Origin: Nostoc sp. CHAB 5844
GTDB taxonomy: Bacteria > Cyanobacteriota > Cyanobacteriia > Cyanobacteriales > Nostocaceae
Length of the DNA stretch: 64,000 nt
Assembly (NCBI RefSeq): GCF_020829595.1
Contig: NZ_JAIVFW010000007.1
Coordinates: forward strand, 118,155 to 182,154
Direction of reading: 5' to 3'
The notes below the pieces were generated by a model that saw only the letters and a program-made list of their open reading frames with translations, had not been told where the DNA came from and ran no database searches. Positions within the stretch are counted from its first letter, which is position 1; each line of letters opens with the position of its first letter. A program made the translations under genes and the position numbers. Below, piece by piece: positions 45,704 to 55,071 of this stretch.

Positions 45704-46801
45704 ATGCTAAGAGCCGGAATTGTCGGACTTCCCAACGTCGGAAAATCTACTTTATTTAATGCCTTAGTAGCCAATGCCAAAGCGGAGGCTGCTAACTTTC
45801 CCTTCTGCACGATTGAACCGAATGTCGGTGTTGTCGCAGTACCGGATGAACGGTTAAATGTTCTTTCTCAAATTTCTAGTTCTGCACAAATTATCCCGGC
45901 CCGTGTTGAGTTTGTGGACATTGCTGGTTTAGTGAAAGGTGCGAGTCAGGGTGAAGGGCTGGGTAATCAGTTTTTATCGCACATTCGAGAAGTTGATGCG
46001 ATCGTTCATGTGGTGCGTTGTTTCGAGAATGATGATATTATCCACGTTGCTGGTTCTGTTGATCCAGCGCGGGATATTGAAATCATCAATTTAGAACTTG
46101 GTTTAGCAGATTTAGCGCAAATTGAGCGCCGCATTGAACGTACCCGTAAACAAGCCCGCACAAGCAAAGAAGCTCAGTTTGAAATCACAGTTCTCGAAAA
46201 ACTAGTTGCAGCTTTAAATGAAGGTAAATCTGTACGTCAAATCAGTTTAAATGAAGAAGAAGCCGCAATTATTCAAGGGCTAGGGCTAGGGCTACTCACC
46301 AATAAACCGATTATCTACGCTGCTAATGTTTCGGAAGATGATTTAGCAACAGGTAATGAATTTGTCGAAAAAGTTAGGCAAATTGCATCTGGTGAAAATG
46401 CTCAAGTCGTCATCGTTTCTGCTCAAGTAGAAGCAGAGTTAGTGGAATTAACCGAAGAAGAAAAAGCTGATTTCTTAGAATCTTTAGGTGTGAAAGAAGG
46501 CGGCTTGAAATCTTTGATTCGTGCAACTTACACTCTATTAGGTTTACGAACATATTTTACCAGTGGCCCTAAAGAAACCCGCGCTTGGACAATTCACGCG
46601 GGTATGTCTGCACCCCAAGCCGCAGGTGTAATTCACTCTGATTTTGAACGAGGATTTATTCGCGCCGAAACCGTTGCTTACGATGATTTAGTAGCAAATG
46701 GTTCGATGAATGGTGCTAAAGAAAAAGGCTTAGTTAGAAGTGAAGGAAAAGAGTACATCGTCCAAGAAGGCGATGTGATGTTATTCCGATTTAATGTGTA
46801 A
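45704..46801 (+). CDS. ychF: Ribosome-associated ATPase/GTPase YchF
   Basis: This 365-residue Obg-family P-loop protein has G1 GLPNVGKSTLFNAL, G3 VDIAGLVKGASQG and a G4 region IYAANVSE instead of NKxD, the change that lets YchF prefer ATP. A helical insert and the C-terminal TGS-like part (TYFTSGPKETRAWTIHAG, then GVIHSDFERGFIRAE) are complete. The protein binds ribosomes and takes part in stress and translation control. The start ATG is directly before the conserved LRAGIVG. Confidence 0.97.
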   Translation: MLRAGIVGLPNVGKSTLFNALVANAKAEAANFPFCTIEPNVGVVAVPDERLNVLSQISSSAQIIPARVEFVDIAGLVKGASQGEGLGNQFLSHIREVDAIVHVVRCFENDDIIHVAGSVDPARDIEIINLELGLADLAQIERRIERTRKQARTSKEAQFEITVLEKLVAALNEGKSVRQISLNEEEAAIIQGLGLGLLTNKPIIYAANVSEDDLATGNEFVEKVRQIASGENAQVVIVSAQVEAELVELTEEEKADFLESLGVKEGGLKSLIRATYTLLGLRTYFTSGPKETRAWTIHAGMSAPQAAGVIHSDFERGFIRAETVAYDDLVANGSMNGAKEKGLVRSEGKEYIVQEGDVMLFRFNV

Positions 46802-46807
46802 ACAGAT

Positions 46808-46830
46808 GAGACGTTGCATTGCAACGTCTC
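46808..46830. terminator. Hairpin between convergent ychF and secreted-protein genes
   Basis: GAGACGTTGCATTGCAACGTCTC forms an 11-bp stem with a single-base loop, 7 bp after the ychF stop. The same hairpin is the core of the ~100-bp elements at 37500 and 58011. Here it is followed by TACAAAG and probably serves as a two-way terminator. Confidence 0.55.
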
Positions 46831-46838
46831 TACAAAGA

Positions 46839-47747
46839 TTAATTACTTCCACCAACCATGTACACATAGGAACCGAAATTTTCATCATCAGTACCCACAA
46901 TTAAACCGCCTGCTGCACCAGGTACTAGTTCTATACCTTCAATTTTGTGATAATCAGAGCGGTAGAGGGGAATAAGTTGCGAACTCTGCCGCCAAACCAA
47001 TTTATTACCACGCCATCCTATGTAACCTGCCACATATACAGCTGATTGAAATGGGCCATCATCTCCCGCATCGCTGGCTGAGGTGACATACACAATTCCG
47101 GCAGAGTCTATTTTTAAATCAGAAATATGACGCACATTCCCAGCGGGAAATGGAACTTTAAAATTAGCAGAACTTATAGTAGTGATTTGATATCTATTTA
47201 AATCTAAAGTTCCCCAATAAATAATCGCTGCTTGTTCTCCTTCTCCGCGATGCGCCCACACTGCAACTAATTTGCTATCTATATCTTGCAATCCAAATGC
47301 TTCAAAATTACTTTCTGGTAGAATGTCTGAAATACTAAATTCCTTAATCACAAAAATAGCTTTATTGGCAGGCTGGAATTTCAAATGATAGGCTTTGCCA
47401 GAACTAGCTAAAGCAATAAAAGAATTGCTGGTTCCGGGAATTGATGTTAAAGCCTCTAAGTCTATTGGGAGTTCTATGTTGTTTTGCCAATTTAAGGGTA
47501 AATACTCATGTGTATTCTTACCATTGATGCTAATAGTTGCTAGACGACCTTGATTTTTCTGTTTATTATCATGGGCAATGAGAAAGTCTAGAGAATTATT
47601 TTGTTGTCCTAATAAAGCTATTCCACTGATGCCGTAAGGGATACCTCCACGCACAGGTTGCCATTCTTGCGCCCAAACTCGTTGGCATAAGAATAACAAT
47701 GCTCCTAGAATTACTAGATTGATGATTAACTTGAAAAATCTTGACAT
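46839..47747 (-). CDS. Secreted protein, probable beta-propeller, unknown function
   Basis: This 302-residue protein has an N-terminal signal peptide (LIINLVILGALLFLCQRVWA, cleavage near VWAQEW). The mature part is beta-rich with repeated strands such as NSLDFLIAHDNKQ, SKLVAVWAHRGEGE, HISDLKIDSAGIVYVTSASD and KIEGIELVPGAAGGLIVGT, suggesting a propeller-like extracellular or periplasmic protein. I cannot name a family. It converges on ychF. Confidence 0.7.
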   Translation of the reverse strand: MSRFFKLIINLVILGALLFLCQRVWAQEWQPVRGGIPYGISGIALLGQQNNSLDFLIAHDNKQKNQGRLATISINGKNTHEYLPLNWQNNIELPIDLEALTSIPGTSNSFIALASSGKAYHLKFQPANKAIFVIKEFSISDILPESNFEAFGLQDIDSKLVAVWAHRGEGEQAAIIYWGTLDLNRYQITTISSANFKVPFPAGNVRHISDLKIDSAGIVYVTSASDAGDDGPFQSAVYVAGYIGWRGNKLVWRQSSQLIPLYRSDYHKIEGIELVPGAAGGLIVGTDDENFGSYVYMVGGSN

Positions 47748-47999
47748 ATTAATTTAACAAAATTTTGTTTAGTATCACTCATAAATACAGAAATCGGTAT
47801 CAATAAGAAAGAGCGTATATCTTGAAGATTTTGAAGATGTTTCCCTAAGCTACGCTAGAGACTTCTATTGGTTAAGTATTACCACTTAGACTAATAAAAA
47901 CTATCTCTATTGCATCCTAAAAAATCATTCATAATCTTGCCTCAATACACACAGATTATGTAATAATAAGCCGACGCATACCCTAGTCAGTTATCCACT

Positions 48000-49031
48000 G
48001 TGCAAGATACCGACGCTATTAATGACCTTGCTGCTGCCCTACAACAGCCAGCTGATCTTACCTTTGAACTGCCAGACCCAGAAGATGAACAGATTCCTGA
48101 GTCTGATTTTTTACAACAGTTAGATATAGCTTGGCAAGTATGCGATCGCTTTGATCTGCAAACAGAAATTTGGCGGGGGCGAATTTTAAGGGCAGTGCGC
48201 GATAGAGAGAAAAAAGGCGGCGATGGAAGGGGTACAGGCTTTCTTAAATGGCTGAAGGAACGAGAAATTAGCAAGAGTCAAGCTTACTCTTGGATTCAAC
48301 TAGCAAATAGTGCTGATACTCTTTTAGAAGAAGGCAGGCTAGAACCAGCCGCAGTCAATAACTTTAGCAAACGCGCCTTTGTCGAAACCGCTAAATCTGC
48401 CCCAGAAGTACAACAGATGGTGAGTGAAGCTGCTCAAAAAGGCGATCGCATCACAAGGCGAGAAGTCCGTCAACTCACCGATGAATGGATGGCAATGTCG
48501 TCAGATTTAATCCCTGAACCAGTAAAGGTAAAAGCCGCAGAAAATTCCCTACCACCGCGCTACATTGCCCCATTGGTAAAGGAAATGGAAAAATTGCCAG
48601 AACAGCACCAAAAATTTATTCAAAAAGAAATCATTGCTAACCCTGATGTAGACACCATCAAGCAGGTGACGACAGAAGCGCGTCAGTTAGCCAAATATCT
48701 CAAATCTGCGGCGCAAGTCCAAGCACTCACTAAAGAAGAAGTAGACATAGAAACAGCCTTAGAAGAAGCCCACAGAGTCGGCTGTTTAAGTGTTGCGGCT
48801 GATTTAGTCAATCAAGCTTCCCAAATGGAACAACTAATTGGCAAGTTATACATGACTTGGAAACGCATCGGTAGTTTAGCAGATAGATTGTATGTTGATA
48901 CTGGTGCAAGTACACCAAACTTGCGATCGCTCCTCAGTTGCATTGAACCCTTTGGTACAGAAATTATGGAACTGCAACTCAGTGGAACAACAAAACACAC
49001 TATCCGCCTGCAAATTCAGGAAACGAATTAG
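48000..49031 (+). CDS. Cyanobacterial protein with helical N-terminal region, unknown function
   Basis: This 343-residue soluble protein starts at a GTG (MQDTDAINDLAAALQQ). An acidic N-terminus is followed by a helical domain (FLQQLDIAWQVCDRFDL, then RGTGFLKWLKEREISKSQAYSW) that looks loosely like DUF3102-type or plasmid-protein domains predicted to contact DNA. The C-terminal ~150 residues form long helices around VDTIKQVTTEARQLAKYLK. I am not sure of the family. It is isolated, with an AT-rich 252-bp upstream region. Confidence 0.7.
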   Translation: MQDTDAINDLAAALQQPADLTFELPDPEDEQIPESDFLQQLDIAWQVCDRFDLQTEIWRGRILRAVRDREKKGGDGRGTGFLKWLKEREISKSQAYSWIQLANSADTLLEEGRLEPAAVNNFSKRAFVETAKSAPEVQQMVSEAAQKGDRITRREVRQLTDEWMAMSSDLIPEPVKVKAAENSLPPRYIAPLVKEMEKLPEQHQKFIQKEIIANPDVDTIKQVTTEARQLAKYLKSAAQVQALTKEEVDIETALEEAHRVGCLSVAADLVNQASQMEQLIGKLYMTWKRIGSLADRLYVDTGASTPNLRSLLSCIEPFGTEIMELQLSGTTKHTIRLQIQETN

Positions 49032-49259
49032 ATTAGTTATGACTCTAGCGTTTGAAGCTTTTACCTACTATTTAAATGGTGCAACTTGTATGCACATCAG
49101 CTTAACAATTAATAAAATTAGTGTGATTAAGCTTAAAACCAAGGTTAGCATACGTTAATGCTAATTGTAAGATTTTTAATTTATAAGAGTTTGGTGCGTC
49201 TTTGTGTTTTCTTCTCAGTCTATTATTCTGATCTGTAGCACCTTTCTCAAATACAGATC

Positions 49260-50333
49260 ATGAAAAAGCTGATCAATGAGCCAGAAGACTTCGTAAAAGA
49301 AAGTCTAGCTGGTATGGCAATCGCCCATTCAGATTTAATCAAAGTCAATTATGAGCCGACTTTTGTCTACCGAACCAATGCACCAATACCGGGTAAGGTA
49401 GCAATTATTTCTGGTGGTGGCAGTGGTCACGAACCAATGCACGCTGGGTTTGTGGGTAAGGGAATGTTAGATGCAGCTTGTCCAGGAGAAGTATTTACTT
49501 CACCGACTCCTGATCAGATGCTGGCGGCGGCTCAACAGGTAGACGGTGGGGCTGGTATCCTTTATATTGTCAAGAATTATAGCGGCGATGTGATGAACTT
49601 TGAGATGGCAACGGAGTTAGCTCAAAGTGAAGGTATTCGTGTGCTAAGTATTTTGATTGATGACGATGTGGCAGTTAAGGATAGCCTATACACTCAAGGT
49701 CGCCGTGGTGTGGGAACAACGGTATTAGCAGAAAAAATTTGTGGTGCGGCGGCTGAACAAGGTTATGACTTGCCACAAATAGCAGATTTATGTCGTCGGG
49801 TAAATCTGAATGGGCGAAGTATGGGGATTGCTTTGACATCTTGTACTGTACCAGCTAAGGGTACACCAACATTTACATTAGGCGATCGCGAAATGGAAAT
49901 CGGCATTGGAATTCACGGAGAACCTGGTCGGCAAAGGATTAATCTAAAATCAGCAGATGAGATTGCAGAGATATTAACCCAAACAATCATTAATGATGTT
50001 GGCTATAGCCGAGTTGTCCGGCAGTGGGATGAAAATAGAGGCGAATGGACAGATGTAGAATTAATTGATCCACCTTTGCAAACAGGCGATCGCTTGTTAG
50101 CCTTTGTTAATAGTATGGGTGGTACACCTATATCAGAACTTTATCTTATTTATCGCAAGCTAGCAAAAATCTGTGAAAAACAAGGAATGCTGATTACCCG
50201 TAACTTAATTGGCCCTTATATTACATCCTTAGAAATGCAAGGCTGCTCAATTACATTGCTCAAGTTGGATGATGAACTCATCCGGTTGTGGGATGCACCA
50301 GTACACACGCCAAGTCTGCGATGGGGTATTTGA
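49260..50333 (+). CDS. dhaK: Dihydroxyacetone kinase subunit DhaK
   Basis: This 357-residue subunit binds dihydroxyacetone covalently through His219 in GIGIHGEPG (His218 in E. coli). Other hallmarks are [20 protein letters not shown] and [18 protein letters not shown]. It pairs with DhaL encoded 1 bp later. In PTS-type systems a third protein, DhaM, supplies phosphate. None is encoded here, and cyanobacteria generally lack a sugar PTS, so the phosphate donor is an open question. In fused ATP-type kinases the K and L domains are on one chain. Confidence 0.94.
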   Translation: MKKLINEPEDFVKESLAGMAIAHSDLIKVNYEPTFVYRTNAPIPGKVAIISGGGSGHEPMHAGFVGKGMLDAACPGEVFTSPTPDQMLAAAQQVDGGAGILYIVKNYSGDVMNFEMATELAQSEGIRVLSILIDDDVAVKDSLYTQGRRGVGTTVLAEKICGAAAEQGYDLPQIADLCRRVNLNGRSMGIALTSCTVPAKGTPTFTLGDREMEIGIGIHGEPGRQRINLKSADEIAEILTQTIINDVGYSRVVRQWDENRGEWTDVELIDPPLQTGDRLLAFVNSMGGTPISELYLIYRKLAKICEKQGMLITRNLIGPYITSLEMQGCSITLLKLDDELIRLWDAPVHTPSLRWGI

Positions 50334-50334
50334 T

Positions 50335-50970
50335 ATGGTAACTCAAGCGCGGATTTTACAATGGTTACAAATTTTTGCATCTGAAATAGAACAGAATCAA
50401 GAATATTTAACTCAATTAGACGCAGCGATTGGTGATGCTGACCACGGTATTAATATGAATCGTGGTTTTAAAAAGGTCATGAGTCAGTTAGCAACTGTGA
50501 CTAATCAAGATATGGGCAGCATTTTGAAAACTGTGAGTATGACTCTGATTTCTAGTGTTGGTGGTGCTAGTGGCCCTTTATATGGCACGTGGTTTTTAAA
50601 AGCCAGTACTGTAGCAGCTGGTAAACAAGAACTAACTACACAGGAGTTACTAGAATTGCTGCAAGCTGGATTAGATGGAGTTTTGCAACGTGGTAAAGCC
50701 CAACGAGAAGACAAAACAATGGTTGATGTTCTATCTCCATCTGTAGAAGCTTTTAGGCAAGCAGTTGGGCAAAGTAAAGACACTTTGGCTGCAATGCAAC
50801 AGGCTGTAGCAGTAGCAGAACAGGCTTTAGAAAACACCAAACCGATGCTGGCAAAGAAAGGACGTGCCAGTTATCTAGGAGAACGAAGTCTTGGACACCA
50901 AGATCCTGGTGCAACTTCGGCTTATTTGATGTTGAGGAGTTTACTCGAAAGTATTAAAGATGGGGAGTAG
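50335..50970 (+). CDS. dhaL: Dihydroxyacetone kinase subunit DhaL
   Basis: This 211-residue ADP-binding subunit starts at the ATG at 50335, 1 bp after the dhaK stop; the longer open frame from 50269 overlaps dhaK and is not needed. Metal-binding Asp residues are in LDAAIGDADHG (Asp29, Asp34, Asp36). The Gly/Ser-rich loop SSVGGASGPLYG and the C-terminal DPGATSAYLML are intact. Together with DhaK it should phosphorylate dihydroxyacetone or a related small ketose. Substrate-level control and the phosphate source are unknown. Confidence 0.94.
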   Translation: MVTQARILQWLQIFASEIEQNQEYLTQLDAAIGDADHGINMNRGFKKVMSQLATVTNQDMGSILKTVSMTLISSVGGASGPLYGTWFLKASTVAAGKQELTTQELLELLQAGLDGVLQRGKAQREDKTMVDVLSPSVEAFRQAVGQSKDTLAAMQQAVAVAEQALENTKPMLAKKGRASYLGERSLGHQDPGATSAYLMLRSLLESIKDGE

Positions 50971-51040
50971 GAACAACTTTAAGGATGAAGACTGAAGGGA
51001 GGGGTAACATTTCAGACTTCAGACTTCATCAGACTTCATT

Positions 51041-51856
51041 TCAACCAAACACTCGGTGTTGTAAAGAAGGCATTTGACGACGAACTTGTTCTAAACGCGA
51101 GGGGTTGATTTCTGCGATCGCAATTCCGGGTTTTTCGCCTGCATCAGCTAAAATGACTCCCCAAGGATCAATAATTACAGCATGACCGTGAGTTTGGCGA
51201 CGGGCATAGTTTGTGCCTGTTTGGGCGGGTGCAATCACATAACAAGTATTTTCAATTGCTCTTGCTTGTAATAATACCTGCCAATGGTCTTTACCAGTGA
51301 AAGCTGTAAAAGCAGCTGGAATAAACATCACATCGGCTCCTTTATTGGATAGATGGCGGTACAATTCTGGAAAGCGCACATCATAACAAACAGAAAGACC
51401 GATATTGCCCAATTCTTCAGAAAAATGTACTGTTGGCAATTGTGTACCAGCTACCACAGTGCTAGATTCACGATAGGTATTGCCATCAGGAACATTCACA
51501 TCAAATAAATGTACCTTTTGGTAACGAGCAACTTCTAGACCACTAGGGTCGATTAGAGTGGAAGTATTATAAACTTTGCCTGTACTCTCTACCAAAACTG
51601 GAAAGCTGCCGCCTAAAATTGTCACTTGGAAGCGTTGAGCCATTTTTTTGAGAAATTGCTCTGTTTCACAGGTGATAGTTTCTGCTTGCGCGAGTTTGTC
51701 TTTTTCTTCTCCCATAAAAGAAAAGTTTTCTGGCAGCCCGACTAATTCAGCACCTCGGCGCACAGCTAGCTCAATTAATTCTTCTGCCTGTGCCAAATTT
51801 TTGTATAGATCAGGCACACTTGTCATTTGAATAGCGGCGGCTAAATAAGACTTCAT
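51041..51856 (-). CDS. Carbon-nitrogen hydrolase, Nit1/NIT2 type
   Basis: This 271-residue nitrilase-superfamily amidase starts at the ATG at 51856, which begins MKSYLAAAIQMTSVPDL; the frame is open for 16 more codons. The catalytic triad is visible: Glu in GLPENFSFMG, Lys in RYQKVHLFDV and Cys in GLSVCYDVRFPELYR. It resembles the Nit1/omega-amidase group that handles dicarboxylate monoamides or deaminated glutathione. It converges on dhaL with 70 bp between. The spacer has TTCAGACTTCA repeats. Confidence 0.92.
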   Translation of the reverse strand: MKSYLAAAIQMTSVPDLYKNLAQAEELIELAVRRGAELVGLPENFSFMGEEKDKLAQAETITCETEQFLKKMAQRFQVTILGGSFPVLVESTGKVYNTSTLIDPSGLEVARYQKVHLFDVNVPDGNTYRESSTVVAGTQLPTVHFSEELGNIGLSVCYDVRFPELYRHLSNKGADVMFIPAAFTAFTGKDHWQVLLQARAIENTCYVIAPAQTGTNYARRQTHGHAVIIDPWGVILADAGEKPGIAIAEINPSRLEQVRRQMPSLQHRVFG

Positions 51857-52114
51857 AGATTTAACAAAAAAGTAGATGTGTGCAGGATAGATATAGATAC
51901 TCAAATATATCGTTACTTAAAGAACTTCGGGGCTAGATCTGCAATGAGTAAATATTGCTTTTCTTTAAGATTGACTTTATCCATTTTTCCTTTAGGCTCA
52001 TCACAAAGGTACACACGCACTAAAAATGCGGGTTAGCTGCATACATAACATTTAGATACAGTCATAAGGAATACTAGTAACTCGCACAATACACTGAGAT
52101 TACAAGACAGTTAT

Positions 52115-52198
52115 ATGTATCTTCCCATGAATACAACAATACCAGAGGAAATTGCCAGCATCTTAGTACCGTTTGGGGTGCTTTTTAGCAAACCCTAA
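52115..52198 (+). pseudogene. Possible IS701-type transposase N-terminal remnant
   Basis: In the 467-bp gap between the nitrilase and GAF genes a 27-codon frame reads TTIPEEIASILVPFGVLFSKP and then stops. This resembles the start of IS701-group transposases, which continue with PxWxHAxxLLxGAILxPGKRT, but nothing similar follows. No end sequences or target duplication are visible. The rest of the gap is AT-rich and featureless apart from the promoter it must hold. Confidence 0.3.
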
Positions 52199-52323
52199 TC
52201 ATCGCTCATCTACATTGTTGTCGTTAAAATCTTCCTATTCATCCAGGATGATTTTTCATCAGATGTTTGATAAATTACTATAGAATCTCTAGAGACATGC
52301 TTTAACTCGTAATTAGTGGAACT

Positions 52324-52863
52324 GTGCAAATTCATTCTGAATCAGAATTTGACCCCAGATCAAACCAACCTGTTGAACAGGGGTTGCGAAGAGTCTTAGA
52401 GCGCCTTGTCAGAACAATGCAGCGTGATGCATTAATTAAACAAACAACCAATCAACTAAGAGAATTGCTTCAGGCCGATCGCGTAGTATTATATTACTTT
52501 TATTGGCAGTGGCATGGACAGGTAACTTTTGAATCCTTAAGTTCAGATAAATATTCAATCTTAGGTTCTACGGGGCCAGATAATTGTTTTACTGATGAAT
52601 ATGCGGCTTTGTATTTAGCTGGCAGAGTTAGAGCGATCGCTAATATTGATACAGAACCTTTAGAAACTTGTCACCGAGATTTTCTCCACAGCATCCAGGT
52701 GCGTGCTAACTTAGTTGTCCCTATTTTAGTACCCAAAGGATTGTGGGGATTGCTAGTGGCACATCACTGTCAAGCACCGCGTATATGGTCGCCAGCAGAT
52801 ATCAACTTGATGCAAACCGCAGCTAAAACTCTAGCTACAGACTCTCACATTTTAGGAAGTTAA
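52324..52863 (+). CDS. Single GAF-domain protein, candidate cyanobacteriochrome-like photoreceptor
   Basis: This 179-residue protein starts at GTG 52324 and consists of one GAF domain (about residues 28-178) and nothing else. It has QADRVVLYYFYWQWHGQV, a DNCF tetrapeptide at 86-89, AGRVRAIANIDTEPL, and a Cys-His at 116-117 before the conserved VRANLVVPI. In cyanobacteriochromes a Cys at the latter position carries the bilin, and a DXCF motif supplies a second cysteine. Both are present. Non-bilin GAF domains can share these residues, so chromophore binding is a hypothesis. There is no output domain, so it would act through a partner. Confidence 0.8.
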   Translation: MQIHSESEFDPRSNQPVEQGLRRVLERLVRTMQRDALIKQTTNQLRELLQADRVVLYYFYWQWHGQVTFESLSSDKYSILGSTGPDNCFTDEYAALYLAGRVRAIANIDTEPLETCHRDFLHSIQVRANLVVPILVPKGLWGLLVAHHCQAPRIWSPADINLMQTAAKTLATDSHILGS

Positions 52864-52939
52864 ATTATTCAAACTGATACTAATTCGTAATTCGTAATTT
52901 AATTGGGTAACTCAGCACTTTGATATAGGAGAATCAACA

Positions 52940-53329
52940 ATGAAGTTCGGCTATACAATTATCTGGGTAAACGATGTAGTTAAGACTGTTGAATTTTCTG
53001 AAAAAGCATTCGGGTTAGTTCGTCGCACTCTTCAGGAAACAGATAAATTTGTTTGGGCAGAAATTGAAACTGGCGAAACCACCCTAGCATTCTCCTCTAC
53101 TAGCGAAGCAGAGACATTATTTCCGAGTGGTTTTCGTAGCCATGATCCCGCACAAGCACCAACGTTAACGCAACTCTCATTTATCACGCCTGATGTTGGT
53201 ACAGCTTATATGAAAGCGATAGGTGCAGGCGCAAAACCTTTAGATGCACCTAGAACTATGCCTTGGGGACAGACAATTGCTCGTGTCCGCGATTTGAATG
53301 GTGTGCTAGTGTCGTTAGTTAGTGGTTAA
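52940..53329 (+). CDS. Glyoxalase/VOC-superfamily protein
   Basis: This 129-residue protein of the vicinal-oxygen-chelate fold has two beta-alpha-beta-beta-beta modules: [18 protein letters not shown] ... [10 protein letters not shown], and [20 protein letters not shown] ... [22 protein letters not shown] precedes the ATG. It could be a lyase, dioxygenase or binding protein; the metal ligands are not fully clear. Its last 15 bp overlap the 3' end of the convergent trmFO gene. Confidence 0.85.
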   Translation: MKFGYTIIWVNDVVKTVEFSEKAFGLVRRTLQETDKFVWAEIETGETTLAFSSTSEAETLFPSGFRSHDPAQAPTLTQLSFITPDVGTAYMKAIGAGAKPLDAPRTMPWGQTIARVRDLNGVLVSLVSG

Positions 53330-54646
53330 GATCAATTGGGATTTCCAGTTTGCCAAGTCACTTAAAGAGCGATCGCGGTAACGTCCGTAACGTTCCTGTT
53401 TATTCTTAATTTTTACACCTAAATCGGGCAAAATTCCAAAATTAGGCGGCATTGGTTGAAAATGTTTCGGCGAAGCAGAACTGATAAACTCTAATAGCGC
53501 CCCTAACATTGTTGTTGGCGGTAAAATTAACGGTTCTTTACCCAAAGCTAGGCGTGCGGCATTGGTTCCCGCCAGCCAACCACCAGCGGCGGCGGCAGTA
53601 TAGCCTTCAGTTCCAATTAACTGCCCAGCTGCTAATAAAGTGGGGCGCTGCTTAAATTGCAAAGTCGGCTGCATCAGTTGGGGAGCATTGATAAAAGTAT
53701 TGCGGTGCATAACTCCCAGCCGGACAAATTCTGCCTTTTCTAACCCAGGGATGAGTTGGAAGACGCGTTTTTGTTCACCCCAACGTAGGTTAGTTTGAAA
53801 GCCTACCATGTTCCACAGTTGACCGGCTTTATCTTCTTGGCGTAACTGCACGACTGCGTAGGGACGTTCCCCAGTACGACTATCAGATAAACCCACTGGC
53901 TTGAGAGGGCCGAAACGCATCGTATCTTCTCCTCGTTGTGCCAGTTCTTCAATAGGTAAACAAGCTTCAAAAAATTTCGCTGTTTCTCGTTCAAAATCTT
54001 TGAGTTCTGTTTGTTCGGCTTGACAAAGTGCTTGCCAAAACTGCAAATACTGCTCTTTATTCATCGGGCAGTTGAGATAAGCGGCTTCACCTTTGTCATA
54101 GCGGGATGCCATAAAGGCGATATCACGGTTAATCGACTCTCCGACAATAATTGGACTAGCCGCATCAAAAAAGCTCATGTACTCCATCCCCGTGAAGCGA
54201 CGCAAGTCTTCTGCTAAATCGGGGCTAGTTAAGGGCCCAGTTGCTAACACTACAATTCCATCAGGAATAGCATTGACTTCACCACGTCGAAATTCTACTA
54301 AGGGATGATTAGAGACAGTTTCGGTCAAATCTTGGCTAAATTGTCCTCTATCTACCGCCAACGCCCCACCAGCCGGAACCGCGTGTTCATCAGCTTTAGA
54401 TATGACTACCGAACCTAATTGTCGGAGTTCTTCGTGCAGTAATCCTGCCGCACGATCGCTTGCCATTGCCCCAAAGGAATTACTACAAACTAATTCTGCC
54501 AAATGTTCTGTGTGATGGGCAGGGCTGAAGCGTAAGGGGCGCATTTCCTGAAAAATTACAGGCACTCCAGCTTGGGCAATTTGCCATGCTGCTTCTGTCC
54601 CAGCTAGTCCACCTCCAATTACTTGTATTGGTTGTTCCATAATCAT
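53315..54646 (-). CDS. trmFO: tRNA (uracil-54-C5) methyltransferase, folate-dependent
   Basis: This 443-residue FAD protein methylates U54 in the tRNA T-loop using methylenetetrahydrofolate. The N-terminal FAD fingerprint [14 protein letters not shown] is followed by [27 protein letters not shown] (first 20 and then the Cys segment), the conserved active-site cysteine region. [18 protein letters not shown] and the C-terminal [20 protein letters not shown] are typical. An ATG two codons in (54640) is an equally good start. Confidence 0.95.
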   Translation of the reverse strand: MIMEQPIQVIGGGLAGTEAAWQIAQAGVPVIFQEMRPLRFSPAHHTEHLAELVCSNSFGAMASDRAAGLLHEELRQLGSVVISKADEHAVPAGGALAVDRGQFSQDLTETVSNHPLVEFRRGEVNAIPDGIVVLATGPLTSPDLAEDLRRFTGMEYMSFFDAASPIIVGESINRDIAFMASRYDKGEAAYLNCPMNKEQYLQFWQALCQAEQTELKDFERETAKFFEACLPIEELAQRGEDTMRFGPLKPVGLSDSRTGERPYAVVQLRQEDKAGQLWNMVGFQTNLRWGEQKRVFQLIPGLEKAEFVRLGVMHRNTFINAPQLMQPTLQFKQRPTLLAAGQLIGTEGYTAAAAGGWLAGTNAARLALGKEPLILPPTTMLGALLEFISSASPKHFQPMPPNFGILPDLGVKIKNKQERYGRYRDRSLSDLANWKSQLILTTN

Positions 54647-54713
54647 CTGCGTTCGTCTGCATTTAGAGGTTGTTAATTATTTTTTTCTGTATCTTACTCA
54701 CACTGTAGTCTTA

Positions 54714-54938
54714 TTAGTTGATCACATATAGTTCAGGGTGCGTTATTGGTAATTCCCAAGATGCTGGAATAGTGTACGTGCCAGCAGGATAAGGTGACAC
54801 CCAAGAGTTAGGATGATGTCCTGGCAGTACGATTTTGACTTTACTTTCAGACACCCACAGAACATTGTAGATGTAACCTCGAAAGTAGATTTGCTTTCCA
54901 TTTGTTAAATCATTTTTGCTTGCTTGCTTGCCATCTTG
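54714..54938 (-). pseudogene. Start-less coding fragment
   Basis: Between trmFO and the next gene, the minus strand has a 75-codon frame bounded by stops. It reads NGKQIYFRGYIYNVLWVS, then KVKIVLPGHHPNSWVSP and YPAGTYTIPASWELPI. It looks coding-like (varied residues, no repeats) but has no usable start codon. It may be the 3' remnant of a lost gene. I do not recognise a family. The other open frame here (54924-55136, plus) is a shadow of the next gene's upstream region. Confidence 0.35.
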
Positions 54939-55071
54939 TTATACCATCCCGATGCTGCCCTGAAAAACTACAAAGTAATGTATCAATTTGTATATATTAT
55001 TTACCTAATTACTTGTTATTTACTTAGTTTGGGATTAATAGAGCAATCAACCTTGTGGTTTCTATTTAATT

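Noticed and set aside
48000..49031. Possible ParB-like partner for the ParA gene at 62.4 kb
   Set aside because: It is 13 kb away, has no recognisable ParB motif, and the ParA gene already has an overlapping partner gene.
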